This document shows, in pieces, positions 12,598 through 24,870 of a stretch of 64,000 bases of DNA; position 1 is the first letter of the stretch; each line of letters starts with the position of its first letter. Both the position numbers and the translations under genes were made by a program. Origin of the DNA: Distichodus sexfasciatus. Lineage: Eukaryota > Chordata > Actinopteri > Characiformes > Distichodontidae. The DNA is taken from contig JAVGVS010000094.1 of the NCBI GenBank assembly GCA_032718565.1, positions 1,305,187-1,369,186 of the forward strand, in the 5' to 3' direction. The notes under the pieces were generated by a model, which made no database searches, was not told where the DNA came from, and saw nothing but the letters and a program-made list of their open reading frames with translations.

Positions 12598-15500
12598 ATG
12601 GCCCAGGAATCCTACTACTACATGACTGGAGGAGGTTGGAAATCACACATCATTACGCTCGCCTGGACACACAAATAATGTGCACAAAATAGCCAATGTG
12701 TCTTAAAGAGTGGGACGTGTATTATTAATATAATTACACCTCGGGAAAGTGAGTGAAAGTCATTGTGAACACACCACAGCACAGCACAATGTTGCTCAAC
12801 TAAATGTGACCTCTGAATTTGACCCATCTGTGAAGGAGCAGCTGACACAGGCAGCGCCCAGGGAGCAGTGCTTGGGGACAGTACGTCACCAACCGCCCCT
12901 GAAAGAGAGACAACAAGGCATTGAATTAACTATGGTTTACGCCACACAAATTACAGCCATTTCGATAGACAGTCCACCCAGTTCAGGGTATCTCGAGTAC
13001 CTGAAACATAATCTTAAAGAAAATGACAGGTTTTCTACAGGTTACCTTGGTATAGCCAAAATTCTCAGACCTACAGATACCACTAGATACTTGGCTATTT
13101 ACATCTTTGTTTATTTAATCCTAAAATTTGACAGGTTTTTTTTATTGTATTTTTAGAAAACGTTTAGTGGTTTGCATTTCGTGGGAAAGATATCATATCT
13201 TCTGTTTACCAGCACTTACATTTTAGAGATGCATGTTTTTTCATGTAACTGATTGTGTTCTTTATCTGATTATGTTTTACTCTAGCCTATGCTGCTCATG
13301 TCAAAATGCAAACGCAACAGACCTTAAATGCCCCGTTAAGCACAGCTTTTATTTCTATCTCCCCTGTGTCTGAACTGATGTTGCACAACGTGGCAGTAAA
13401 AAGTGACTAGCAAATTGCTCAGTTGTTTTTGGAGTCATTTGGAGAGAAAGGGGTTGAAATTCTTTGGAAATGATGGCTGCTCAACAGATTGAAAGCGAGA
13501 GAGAGAGAGAGAGAGTGAGTGAGAGAGAGAGAGGAATAGTCATTTAGAGGTGGAGAGAAACAGTGAGAAGGAGGATCGAAGAGAATAATAAATAGAACAG
13601 GATACAGACAGCAGAGCTGAAGGAAACCCGCTGGTTAGAGTCTAAGAGGAAAGTTTTAAACTGTGGATTGTCATCAGCAGGTGAGCAGTTTTCTTAAATT
13701 TGTATTTTACTAATGCATCGATTAATCAGTGTACTTTAAGAGCCGATTTCCCAGTCGAGGATTAAGCCTAGTCCTAGACTAACTTTGAGTCTGAATGGTA
13801 AATCTCCATTGGTACTACAATTTACAAAAGACTAGGCTTAATCCATGAACAAGAAACCAGACCTACGTGTTGAAAATCTGACACATTTCAAATGTTATGC
13901 CTAAATGCAAAAATAAAAATCATCTATTAAAAACAGACAATCTATATATTCCTTTCTTGGCTTGTTGACCCAGCATTGTTTTTGCAATAAACAGTAGAAT
14001 TTTCTTCCCACATTTTTCCTCTGGTATTTACTGTCTGTCTGTTTGTCACACTGGTATTTCGGGGATTCACTACATTTCATGTTGCCGAATTTATCACCCA
14101 AAAATGTGATGCAACTGTCAAATCCTGGTAGTCATGGTTTTGTCTGTGCTTTAAAACTTTAAAAAAATTTAAGTCACATTTAAACACAATAAATATGAAA
14201 AATCATGCATTAGTACTAATGGTTTTTAAAACAATAAGCAAACATATGTGCATTTGTCCATTTTTCCTTTTTTTAGTATGATGATCAAAAATAATTTCCT
14301 CCTTTTTTTTTGCCTCCAGACACTATTGAGACCAGTTCTGAAATCCACTGGAGTTCTCCGTTTTTCTTCGGTACACCGTACGGCTACCAACTTGACCTAG
14401 ACCTCAAGTTTGTGGACGACTCCAAACAAAGCGACACCATTCGGCGACTGGCTTTTAACCGACGGCCCAGGGCCAATCCAGCCTCTGTCCCACAGAGTGT
14501 GGTTGACCAATGCCACCGGGCCTCCTCAGAGCCAGTGTCGTCGGTGAGCAGCGATGAGGCTCGCAATCTGTCCGTCACCACCTCTTCCTCGTCTTCTTCT
14601 TCTTCTTCTTCCATCAACAGAAGACGACCACCACTTCCACCCTCTCATTCCGCCCCTAAATCGACATCAGAAGGTCCTGTCCATTCCCAAGTCCCACCGA
14701 CTTGTCTGGGACCTTCAGATGGAAAGCCTCCCCTTGCCACACGGCAAACCGCTGCTAGTAAACCAAACCCTCTAGTGGAAAGGACCTTGGTTGAGACTCG
14801 GCGACGGCTGGAGCAAGAGAAAGCATCGCCCGAAACACTGCCCCCAGAACCGTACCCAAGACGTAGGTTGGCTAGTTTTGGGGGCATTGGCTCAAGTGGC
14901 AGTCTATCCCCTTACACCAGCTGGAATGCTCTTAATCAAGTTTCACATAAAGGCTCCAAACTAACGGTTCCCGATTCAGGCGCAAAATGTGTGGGAATCA
15001 GCCCCCTGAGCTCGGGCAGGGCGACTCCGGTGCCGGGGGTCAGTTCGCAACACCTCCAGATGGTCAGGGATCAGATGGTGGTAGCTCTGGAAAGGCTGAA
15101 AGAGCTTGAGGAACAGGTGAAGTCCGTACCTTTGCTTCAGGTAAAGATCTCAGTCTTGCAAGAGGAAAAGAGACAACTCTTCGCTTTGCTGAACAACCAA
15201 GATCAGCAAAATTTAGGTTCTCACCAAGATCTAGATTTGCAGAAGCTATGCAGAGAGCGGTCACACAGCACAGGCAGTTCTTTGCAGTTTCTACAACAAA
15301 ATACCAAGTCTGGGAAAGTAGATAAGGAGGGGAAGTTCTCTGAAGAGGTGGATGGTTGGGAAAACAGTTCTTCATCTGGTCTAGAGGAGTTTAAACAACT
15401 GGGTGCTGAAATGGAACTCCTTGAGAAAAAGATCCAAGATGCTCGTCTCGCAGCTCAGCAGACCTCAATATCACGAGCTAAAGGTCCAAAGTCAGTCAGT

Positions 15501-18500
15501 ACCAGTGATAGTTCTTTGACCAGAGACCATAGTTTCTTGATGGCTTCTAGCAGGGATATTGCTGTAGAAACCAGAGTCGAGACAAGGTCAACAGCCGTCG
15601 GTGTTTCTGAAATTATGCTGGGTGTGGTGAACGACAGCGAATCTGAGCTTGAGATGCAACAGCAAACCATCCAGGTTTTGAGGGACAGTGTGCAGATGCT
15701 GGAAGCCGAGCTTAAAGAGGCCTTGCTCAAGGCAGAAATGTGGAGGTTGAGGTGTGAGTTAAGAGAAGCAGGTGCCCGAAACCGGGCTGACAAAAGCTGT
15801 ATTGCACGACCAGAATTTCAGAGTACTGCAGTTCAGACGATACCACAAACGAGAACGATAGGAGTTGGAAATCACACCCAGTTTGCAGATGCTGCCGTTG
15901 GGGAAGGTGCACTGTTGAGTCTTCATGCTGTAGGAGTGACTTGCAGGCCGGTGACAAAGGGAGTTTCTTGTGGCCCAGACATACACATGGAAATGTGGGA
16001 GGTGCGGAAGAGGGTGGAGAAGAGAGACCAATGCGTAGGGAAAAATTACCTGCTAACTTGTTGTCAAGGTGTCGGGACAAATGTGAGTGTTCGTGATGTT
16101 GGCGTGGTCACGTTGGAGTCGATGGAGACCTTGTGCAAGAAGAAGGTATCTATTCGATCTGTAGGCTGTGGTGACTGTACTATCGATGCTAACGTCAATG
16201 TGGTCAAACCACTTGTTTCCCAAGGCATGGTCACCGATCCCGTTAGAGGTATTGACCTAGGAGGACTTGCGACCCCATGGACCTCATCTCAACATACCAA
16301 CTCCGCTATTAGTACTGTTTCTCGCTGCACCAGCACCTCACAGACGTATGTATCAGAATTTGGGACAAACACAACAGACATACCCACACAGGAGAGACAT
16401 ACCAACACTTCTCAGGTTATTACTCGGACATTAGCAATTGGTGATGGCACAGTTACGGAGCGAAAGACACCGGTCAAAGTGCGCTCCATCGCAGTGGGTA
16501 CCACATATATGAAGGAAGGTTCAACTATCCCTGCAACCTCCAAAGCAAAGACCAGAGACACTGGGGTTGGTTTGGCTAATGTTAATGAGAACTTCTTGGT
16601 TGGACTCAGAATGAAAAACATTGCATGCGGTCCGTCACGCTTACCGGACCCGGTGAAGACTCGGAGCATAGGGGTGGAGGTGGGGGATGGGAGGATCCGG
16701 GACCCGGATGGACGAGTGCAACCTTTGCAGCCATATTTATTTGCCCAATCAGAACCTGGACTTGATCATTATATAGACAGGATGCAGAAGCTGCTAAAAG
16801 AGCAGCAGTGTTTGTTAACTGACAGTCCTTACGAAACAAAAGAGGAGCAGGACTATCTCCAACCCATGGACCACCCAGATGTGCAACATGGAGGTAATGT
16901 CACGTGTGAAAGAGTAAGAGCTGATGATCACTACTGACATTTACTCTTATCTGGAGTAACTTCCATTTCCTAATTACAGGGACAGTCTCCACTGAACAAC
17001 TTGGGGTTAAGGGCCTTGGTCAGGGGTCCAATGATGGTTCCTGGGTATTTCTAGCCAAATGGATGCTTCACTGGGCCCAACACCGCCTGTTGAATGAGTG
17101 GAGATATTGGAGAGTAGTTTAAAAAATAGTTTAAAACAAAAAGTATTGAGGTTTCTGATGCATGGAATTCTTTCTGTCTCCCGTTCCCTTTTGCCGTCTC
17201 AGTAACTAAGCACAACTCCTCTATGAAGCCCAGTGAGAGCCGTGACCTTCAAACAAAAACCCAACAGAAACAAAGGATGTCTTCCGATTTGAACCGTGAG
17301 TGTCTTTGTGTACCCCTCTACGAATTCAGATACAGAGCTTCAGTGCAAAGGTAGGACACAGTAGAAAAAGTACCAAGTTTCCAGTACCACGATCTTCTTC
17401 AAACTCTTGAGATTTCTCCCTAAAAACTCCAGGCCTGTAAGCTTTGGAATGCAGACAGGAGGTGGAAATAGCTTTCTGGTTTGCCATTTGGCCAGACGAG
17501 CCCTACACTTAGAATATTTTGGCTGGTGCTGGGGTTGGGAGCTCTCTTAGCCCTGTGGTCTGTGGCACACACAGAACATAAATAAGTCCCACTCTGAGTG
17601 TGGCTTCTGTGTGTCTGGTGAAGGAAAAGGAAGGATTCCACAGTTTCAGAAATGCATATAATGTGAAAAAGGCTTTCGACAGGTGTTCCTGCAGTAATGT
17701 GGAGATGTTTCTTTATGAAGTTCTGATTAACGGATGGAATAAATTGGGTTAGTAGTCGACGGCTCCTGCTTGATATTTCCATAGTTGGGCTGGAAGTATC
17801 ATCTGTTAATTAGAACAGGATGCGGTGGCTGATGCTTGTGTGATACTTACAGCACCATTGATACCAGTCTGGCTGGTTTAGTAAACTGCTCTGGACTATC
17901 TAGTGTTGGGAGTTAACACTAATTAGAATTTATATCCTCTTTTGTTTTTCATTATATCCAGGATCTCCAGGTGGTGATGACTCCCTCAGGTCTGTTACAA
18001 AGAGGAAGGACATTATTCAGAGGTCTGCAGAGAGCAGGAAAACCCTCAGGTCTCTCTCTCCTAGGTCAGTAGGCATCTGCTCTAACATTTAGTAATCAAC
18101 CTTTTACAACCAATGCTTCATCTTGAATGCGTTGATCTTGAGGTCTAATCACAAGTCGTCATTTTGGTATTCATTTCCGGGAACATCACTCATGTCTTCC
18201 TCCTCGGAACCCTGTTTTTAGAAGGTCCAATAGCATTAATCATCTGGAAAGAAGGCCAGGGTGACGACATACAGGAGTATTTTTCGCAGCTGTTCTGATT
18301 TCTTTAAAACGTGTCTGGTGTCTTGTGGTAAGACCATGTCCTTTTTCAGGTCATTCTGTGTTTTACGCACAAAAGCGTCTCTCTTTCAATTGTTATTCCA
18401 CGTTTTGGCTACTAGGGGGCATCCCCATTAAGGAAAATTGTTTTTATTATTTTTCTAGTTCCTAGAGGCAAGAAGGATGAGGCACTTGGAGTTAGGACTG

Positions 18501-21500
18501 GGCGATATGGCCTAGTAATAGTATCACGATACTATTGACACTACCGGTCAAAAGTTTTAGAACACCCCAATTTTTCCAGGTGTTTATTGCAATTCAAGTC
18601 GTTTGAGTCCAATCAATAGCTTAAAATGGTACAAAGGTAAGTGGTGAACTGCCAGAGGTTAAAAAAAGGTAAGGTTACCCAAAAAATAATGTGCATTTCA
18701 GAATTATACAAAAAGGCCTTTTTCAGGGAACACAAAATGGGTTAACAATTTAAAGCTGTTCTGCAGCATTGGAGGTTGGGGAGGTTTTGCTGGATCCAGG
18801 GTCAGTGACTTGTACAGAGTGAGAGGCACCATGAACCAAAAAGACCACCACAGCATTCTGCAGCGCCATGTAAGACCCTCTGGTATGCGCCAAGTTGGTC
18901 AGGGGTTCATCCTACAGCAAGATAATGACCCAAAAGATCAGTCCAAGCTATGCCAGAACTACCTCAGGAAAAAAGAACAAGATGGTCAGCTTGAAAACAT
19001 GAAGTGGCCAGCACAGTCTCCAGACTTAAACCCCATTCAGCTGGTTTAGGATGAACTTAACAGAATACATTTTGGTCTATAAAGTGATTCCATGATTTCT
19101 TTTTTAACGCCAATTATTTGTACTATGCTTTCATTTCAGAGTGCAATGAGACATTAAACGGAATAATTTTCAATTAAAAAAATGGAAAAATTGGGGTGTT
19201 CTAAAACTTTTGACTGGTAGTGTATATTCTGGGAGAGAACTACATTTCCCACAATCGCCCGCGACTGGGACAATGATGTGATGGACGTGCGTCTGAAATA
19301 ATGTCAAGTAAATAGCTGTACTGCGAGTAGAATGTTGGTTGTTATTTATCAGCTAAAATATGAGTTTTGTCTGTAAAAAAGGGGAAGATTTGAGTGAACT
19401 GGAGCGTTTTTGTGAGCTGTCTGCTTTGAGAGGGCAGAGAAGCCAAACTGGAAGTGATATACACGCTGCCTGTTTAACATTAACGTGAGGATTTGTTCCC
19501 GATGTTCACGTCATTTACTACATCGCATGTGAAACAAGCCCAGATATGTTGAGTATTTTCGATATATCGCCCACCCCTACTTGGAGTTGTTACATCATTC
19601 ATCAGCGAGCCTTCTTCTTTTTCCCCTCTTCAGTCTTTCACATTTCACCCCTACTTTTTTTCTCCCTATTAACATTAATTCAACAGCTTATAACGATCAT
19701 CAGCTTTAATTATTTCTTCATCCCTTTCTATTTTTACACGACAATCTTGCAATCTGTTCAGAAATTGCCCGTTTTGTTGAGAAATGGAATGTGTGTGTCT
19801 GATAAATGCTGTTTGTAGGTTTGAGCGTGTGTCCGTTAATGACAACTCCTCCTCGGAGGGCACTGACCTTCAGGATGAGAAAAAGAAGAGCAAATGGGAA
19901 GCTCAGCGAGGAGACAGTCTCCGAAACAGTACAAGCCCTTCCAGGATGGAGAGAAGAGAGAGGTATAAGTGTATAAAGACACCTTTTTAAATGATACCAT
20001 AAAGTATTTTGTTGCTTCTTCAATTCTTAAAACACTTAAGTTACCGACTTGGAACTTGTGCCTTGTTGTAACGTGAATATTTTGCACGGTATTAATAGTG
20101 CGATGCCATGTGTTGTGTAGGTATGAAATGAGTGAAAAAGTGCTTTCTGCCTGCCACAGCCTAAAAACACACCTAAACGACAGCCAGGCTTTAAGCAACC
20201 GAGAGCTGGTGAGTGCCACGAGAAGCTATATGTGGAAATGGTTTTGTTTACCCTTCCATTTATCCTTCAAGTTGTTTTTATAAGCATTCCTCCGTGCCGT
20301 GCGAGAAGTGGCTCATTATGTCCCACTCATGGTGCCGTCTGTGGAATTGGAGCGTCTTGCGTTTTGAAGCAGGGGAAGAGGAGATGAGCTCAGTTTGTCT
20401 CACATTCTGTCTGTCTGTTTTTACATTCCTGTGGGTGCACAGCAACACTTAACCCAGCTTTTAATTACTGTTTTTCACCCCGATTCTGGCATTCCATCGT
20501 CAGGCTCTCGTGTCAACATGATGGCCACCGTCTGACGGATTCTGCCTCGTGTGTCATTTTGGTTATTATACAGATGCTCTTAATCAGCTCGGTTTACAGT
20601 GAGTGCTGTAGTAGGCAAAATAACCAAACGGCCATATAATGATGATTATAATCCTTTTCGAGCAATTTTGTTTTGTTGCGCAAGGCAAGAGTCTCCGTCA
20701 AGGCTTATGGATGATGACACTTTTTCGCAGTTTAGTGTTTTGTCTCTTCAGACACGCTGAATTCAGCTTTTGAGTTAACGTAACACTCTAAATTGTAGCG
20801 CCCCAGGACCGGATTCTGATATTACTGCTTTAGGGTCTGATCCTAAAACATCTGTACACATGTGCATATTTAATTTACACTTCACATTACACATCCCACT
20901 TGCTGATCTCTTTGTAGTTTATGAAGTTAATTAAGATTTTTTAAAGAAAATTATATAAGTATACAAAATAAAAGTCAAAAATATAAAATCGAAACTTTTT
21001 ACTAGACAGTGAGGCCCCAGATCCTTTATCAGGAGGCATTTTAGGTGCAGTCTGACTCAGATTCTTATGAGAATATTTGGGCAAATGCATAAAAATGGGA
21101 ATGATAAAGTTTTACCATCGCCTGAAGAGAAAGAAAACAGAAGTTGCTGAAGGGTGTATTTGAGGTGAATGGATTTGCAGGGCTAAAATTGGGAAAAACT
21201 GGAGAAAACTTCAAGTAAACTCCCAGTTTGCTCAATCCTACAATTACCAGCGGAGATCTGCAGTTGTATTTTGGGATGTTCCGCTCGATGGAATTTTGTG
21301 GATTTAGAAAATGGAGAATCATTTTGCCCGTAAGTTCACAACAACAGTTTGCGATGACATTTTAGGGACTGCAGGAAATAACCACCTTTATCAGACTGCT
21401 TTGACTAGATAAGCAACTTTTTACAATTTTGTCATAAATTATACTTTCGGCCTGTTTCGAACTGATGCCATCTACAAGTTCTTACCATTTCTTTCTTTTG

Positions 21501-22655
21501 CATTATGTTGTTCCATCTAAAATGCATGAAATCAGAACGATTAATTGTGCGTCTGTGCTTCAGTGTTCTAATCTTACGTGTCTGCTGTCCTGTAGCATTC
21601 CTGCCTCAACGCGGTACAGCAGGAGTGGTTCCGTGTGTCCAGCCAGAAGACGGTGTGTCCCGACGCAGTGGACGACTTCCTGTGTGCGTGTCGTCGCGTT
21701 TCTCCTGCCGTTCGGACCCACGTGGCCAACATGGCCGACCGTAACGGCAACACGGCGCTGCACTACAGCGTGTCCCACTCCAACTTCAGCGTGGTGCGGA
21801 AGCTGCTGGACGCAGGTACGTGTGAGCGCTTCACTCCATCACAAAGAGAGAGGCTCTTTAACCTGGTTCTTTTGGCCAAATCTGCATCGAACCTTAAAAT
21901 AAATTGACATTGACTCTGATTATTATACGATTGAAAAATATTACTTTTTCTCAAAACACAAAATGTAAAATATGTTCAGTTTGGTCATTTGTTGCTATTT
22001 CAAGGTGCATTCTAGTTACATTATGTTACAAAATGTATAAAATATATATATTTACAAATAAGAGACAAACATGAAAACACAGAAAAATACCAGCACCAGG
22101 ACTGACGGAAGTGAGCCCTCTAGTGGAGAAACTACACAATGACAACAATTAATATCTTCCTGTTCTTTTCTACCGGTCATTTTTCAGCCATTATAAGTAT
22201 CAGGAATGAGTTCATCAGAGGGACAGCTCATGTTGGATGTTTTGGTGATAAAGTCAGAGAGGCCAGACTGAGATGGTCTGGACATGTCCAGAGGAGAGAC
22301 AATGAGTACATAGGTAGAAGGATGCTGAGGTTGGAGCCACCAGGCAGGAGGCTGAGAAGAAGACCAAAAAGGAGATTTATGGATGTGGTAAAAGAGGACA
22401 TGAAGTTAGTTGGTGTGAGGGTAGAGGATGCAGAGGATAGGACTAGATGGAGACAGATGATTCGCTGTGGCGACCCCTGAAGGGAAAGGCCGAAAGAGGA
22501 AGAAGAAGATAAGTGTCAATATCAGTTAATTAGCAATTAATTCATGCAACTTATCAGTCTCTCTTTATCAGAGCAACATATTTCTCAAATGAAATGTGAA
22601 ATGATTTGGAATTTGTCTTTTATTTTAGTTTGGTGTACTTTGGTGTAAGAAGAAC

Positions 22656-22690
<35 letters not shown>

Positions 22691-24870
22691 ATGCAGGAGT
22701 GTGTGACGTGAATAAGCAGAATAAGGCTGGATACACTCCCATCATGTTGGCTGCTTTGGCTGCTGTGGAAAACCAGGAGGACATGAAGGTGGTGGAGGAA
22801 CTCTTCAGGAAAGGAGACGTCAATGCAAAGGCTATCCAGGTGTGTGTGTTTACTTTATAGCCATTGACCGGTTATTGGCCCAGCTGATATCAAGCATTTT
22901 TATGGTTTGGGGTATTTGCCACTTTTTAAATTAATATGCTGATAAAATAATTAAAAAATGCGCTGCTGTGATTTGTAATCGGCTGCTTTGTTTCTTAAGT
23001 CATCAGCGTCGGACTAATGATTAGATTCGTCCGATATGTTATGACTCATTTATTGTAGGGCTGAAAGGTCGAGCTTGTGCCAGGCATGTCCAGAGTTCGT
23101 GGTGGGATTTTATACGGCCCACGTTGGCGAGCAAAAATTTGTCACTAACTAAAAGAGAATGTGAGCTCGCACTAGGGCATTAACGACTTCGAATTTTTTC
23201 AGATCGACTTATCCGTCAATAAAGTCGAAGTCGAGCTGACAAGTCGTTCGATGACGTTATCACACAGACGCAGCGGAGGAACACAGGTTTCCAACAATGA
23301 GCAACTTTTATTAAAGTTCTCTGTAACATTAACAGTCAACATGACAATTAAACAAAACAAAATATAAGCTAATTGCTTGAACTTTCTGGTCAATTTAAGT
23401 GCACAACAGAAAGTGGGAACAGCTTAAGCCGCAGCAGCCAAGGCACACAGAATGAGTCTAGCGGATGCTGTTTCGATGGCCGTGCAATACGCTAGTACTT
23501 TTATTGTACTTCAACGCCGACTTGCAGATTGTGCAGGTCACCGTGCTGTTTGTGTCATCTAGAGTGAAGTATTTCCATACATGTGATGTGTGTCTGTCAC
23601 CTACTGCCTCTGCTGCTATGTCTCTCGTCTTGTTGCAGTCTTGTGTTTAAATTCCCTTCGCGCCAACGTTCCCGCCCTTTTTATGAAGTGACTATAATAA
23701 TTGGTTAAGTCAAGGTACGCATGTCTGTGTAAGCCAATCAGAGGCAGAGACTGCATTGCGTACACAAGCGCGCACACAGAGAGAGGAAAAAAACACACGA
23801 CTTGTCGATTTCTCTCAGGGGTCGTCGACTTGTGCCTCTGACGTCGAGATGTCGACAAATCGGTTTTTCCGTTAATGCCCCAGTGCACGTGGTCCTTTCT
23901 ATGATATTGTCACTGATTGGTGGAAGCTGATTTCTGAACTGGTACGTGTGATGTTTGTGATGTCACGAGTAGGCTGGTCAAACTGCGCTGATGCTGGCGG
24001 TCAGCCATGGCCGTATGGACATGGTGAAAGTTCTCCTGTCTTGCGGGACGAAGACGAACCTGCAGGATGACGAGGGCTCCACGGCGCTGATGTGTGCCAG
24101 CGAACACGGCCACACCGACATCGTCAAGCTCCTGCTGGCCCAGCCGGGCTGCGATGCCACACTGAGGGACAACGTGAGTTACCGGTCACTTCTTTATGGA
24201 TGTTCATAACAGCGCGGGGAAATGTGAGGTTTCTCTGACCGGCGTTTGGTTTTATACGTGACGTTTTTCTACTCAACGCGTGCCTGTGAACATTTAACAG
24301 TGAGAAAACGAGGAGCCTTTTCCTTATAAAGCACAAATAAGGCAGTGGTTGTGGAGAAATCCAATGATGATTAGATGATTAATTCTACTACTTATGGTTA
24401 ACTGGTGTTCCATCTCTGTTCTCTCGATTCTCAGCACTAGTTCTTGCACGTGTTTGTATTTTGGTGTGTAAATGCTGTGTGTGTTGGCAGGATGACAGCA
24501 CTGCGCTCTCTATAGCGCTGGAGGCAGGCCATAAAGACATTGCCATGCTCCTGTACGCTCATGTCAACTATGGAAAAGGCCAGGCGATGGTAATATCATT
24601 TTTACACTTTCAACCGGTGGTCTTCCGGTTAATACTTGCGAAAATGTTAAACTAAACAAGGCTATATGTTTTTTTTTTTTCCCTCATTTCTGCTCATTAA
24701 ATTTTTAGTGCCATACAATTTTAACAAACAGGTAGCAGACAGTAGTGCACGTGCATTCCACTTCATGGCCGCTGAACTCAACAAGAGTGTGTTTGTGCTG
24801 TGTGTGCCTACAGGGAGCTCCACGGAGCAGGACGCCGCCTGCTGTAGCTGGAAAAGTCTGCTTTGACTGA
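12598..24870 (+). CDS. kank1: KN motif and ankyrin repeat domain protein 1 (11 coding exons)
   Basis: Cortical adaptor; KANK proteins bind talin through the KN motif, liprin-beta through the coiled coil and KIF21A through the ankyrin repeats, linking focal adhesions to microtubules. Exons: 12598-12634, 14320-16893, 17203-17295, 17962-18064, 19819-19962, 20121-20208, 21596-21815, 22697-22839, 23973-24173, 24491-24589, 24814-24870. Phases agree throughout (3759 nt, about 1252 aa; human about 1352). Seen: a KN-like segment near residues 31-47, a coiled coil near 255-300 (KELEEQVK...LQVKISVLQEEKRQL), a second helix near 455-493, TRSIGV-type repeats, YIDRMQKLLKEQQ near 829, then ankyrin repeats from about 1060 (GNTALHYSVSHSNF, AGYTPIMLAALAAVE, AGQTALMLAVSHGRMDMVK, DDEGSTALMCASEHGH, STALSIALEAGHKDIA) and the tail FD-stop. 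Wording fits KANK1, not KANK2-4. The first exon has a strong Kozak (CCACCATGG) but a weak donor (GTTGGA), so it is the least certain part. Which duplicate (a or b) it is cannot be told from this window. Confidence 0.93.
12757..12905 (-). mobile_element. tRNA-derived SINE, family B, minus orientation
   Basis: Shares 'CATTGTGAACACACCACAGCACAGCACA', 'TTTGACCCATCTGTGAAGGAGCAG' and 'GGGAGCAGTGCTTGGGGACAGTACG' (complement of the family consensus). It lies in the kank1 intron between the first coding exon and the long exon; its open frame is not a gene. Confidence 0.65.
13497..13533. repeat. (GA)n microsatellite
   Basis: GA units interrupted once by GTGAGTG, in a kank1 intron. Confidence 0.9.
13745..13862. 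repeat. Inverted-repeat fragment (GGATTAAGCCTAGTC type)
   Basis: GGATTAAGCCTAGTCCTAG at left and its imperfect complement GACTAGGCTTAATCC at right flank about 65 bases, the look of a small hairpin MITE in a kank1 intron. No target-site duplication was established. Confidence 0.55.
14320..16893 (+). CDS. kank1: kank1 long second coding exon (KN-like motif and coiled coils)
   Basis: A single 2574-nt exon from acceptor CCTCCAG to donor GAG|GTAATG. The open frame runs past the donor to a stop at 16937, but only the 16893 donor fits the phase of the next exon, whose frame starts with TA and needs a preceding G. It contains Ser- and Pro-rich linkers, the PLVERTLVETRRRLEQE and RLASFGG blocks shared with KANK1, both predicted coiled coils and repeated Gly-Val motifs (IGVG, VGCGDC, TGVG, ACGP). 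An extra splice variant reading through would end 14 codons later. Confidence 0.9.
16950..17065 (-). repeat. Decayed SINE remnant, family C-like
   Basis: 'AATTACAGGGACAGTCTCCACTGAACAACTTGGGGTTAAGGGCCTTGGTCAGGGG' parallels the body of the SINE at 58486-58657 ('GAACAGTTCCCCTGAGAGCAATTTAGGGTTAAGGATCTTGCTCAG'). It lies in a kank1 intron; the tRNA-like end is not recognisable. Confidence 0.5.
17296..17961 (+). other. kank1 intron; nothing recognised
   Basis: Ordinary intronic sequence between exons 17203-17295 and 17962-18064. No repeat family or open frame could be supported. Confidence 0.5.
18493..19579. mobile_element. Non-autonomous hAT transposon with 8-bp target duplication
   Basis: The terminal inverted repeats are TAGGACTGGGCGATAT at left and ATATCGCCCACCCCTA at right (complement TAGGGGTGGGCGATAT). 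A perfect 8-bp duplication CTTGGAGT flanks it at 18485-18492 and 19580-19587, which is diagnostic for hAT. The right half ('CTACATTTCCCACAATC', 'TTATTTATCAGCTAAAATATG') matches the interior of the hAT element at 54488-55564. It is in a kank1 intron and contains a nested Tc1 element. No hAT transposase is present. Confidence 0.85.
18539..19222 (+). mobile_element. Tc1-like transposon remnant nested in the hAT element
   Basis: Inverted ends CACTACCGGTCAAAAGTTTTAGAACACCCC and its near complement (ends AAAACTTTTGACTGGTAGTG) bound about 684 bp. Inside, at 18810-19049, a decayed open frame matches the C-terminal part of Tc1-family DD34E transposases (RGTMNQKDHHSILQRH, GFILQQDNDPK, WPAQSPDLNPIQLV). 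The catalytic N-terminal part and DNA-binding domain are missing and the frame stops where the family normally continues WDEL. It is a dead copy. Confidence 0.88.
20209..21595 (+). other. kank1 intron; nothing recognised
   Basis: 1.4 kb of intron between exons 20121-20208 and 21596-21815. I see no repeat family, RNA gene or supported open frame. Confidence 0.45.
22190..22508 (+). mobile_element. RTE-type LINE fragment (3' end of the reverse transcriptase ORF)
   Basis: The frame 22139-22480 translates to LRWSGHVQRRDNEYIGRRML, PGRRLRRRPKRRFMDVVKED and DRTRWRQMIRCGDP. This is the conserved C-terminal segment of non-LTR retrotransposons of the RTE type found widely in fish, followed by a purine-rich tail (GGAAGAAGAAGA). 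It is 5'-truncated, without endonuclease or polymerase, and lies in a kank1 intron. Confidence 0.85.
22656..22688. repeat. (GT)n microsatellite abutting a kank1 splice acceptor
   Basis: About 15 GT units end 8 bases before the acceptor GATGCAG of exon 22697-22839, so the tract occupies the place of the polypyrimidine tract. Confidence 0.95.
23173..23882. mobile_element. Non-autonomous hAT-like element (TAGGGCATTAACG ends)
   Basis: Left end TAGGGCATTAACGACTTCG; right end CGTTAATGCCCCA (complement TGGGGCATTAACG). Subterminal GTCGAC/CGAAGTCGAG motifs are repeated in both arms. No clear 8-bp flanking duplication was found. It sits in a kank1 intron and the short open frames inside are not recognisable. 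Confidence 0.65.

Noticed and set aside
16894..16937. Read-through end of the long kank1 exon as the true C-terminus
   Set aside because: The donor at 16893/16894 fits the phase of the next exon, and all downstream KANK1 exons up to the ankyrin repeats are present.
18810..19049. 79-aa frame considered as a domesticated transposase
   Set aside because: Lacks the N-terminal and most catalytic parts and sits between its own inverted ends; a dead Tc1 copy.
22139..22480. 113-aa frame considered as a possible gene
   Set aside because: Matches the C-terminal end of RTE-type LINE ORFs; truncated and intronic.
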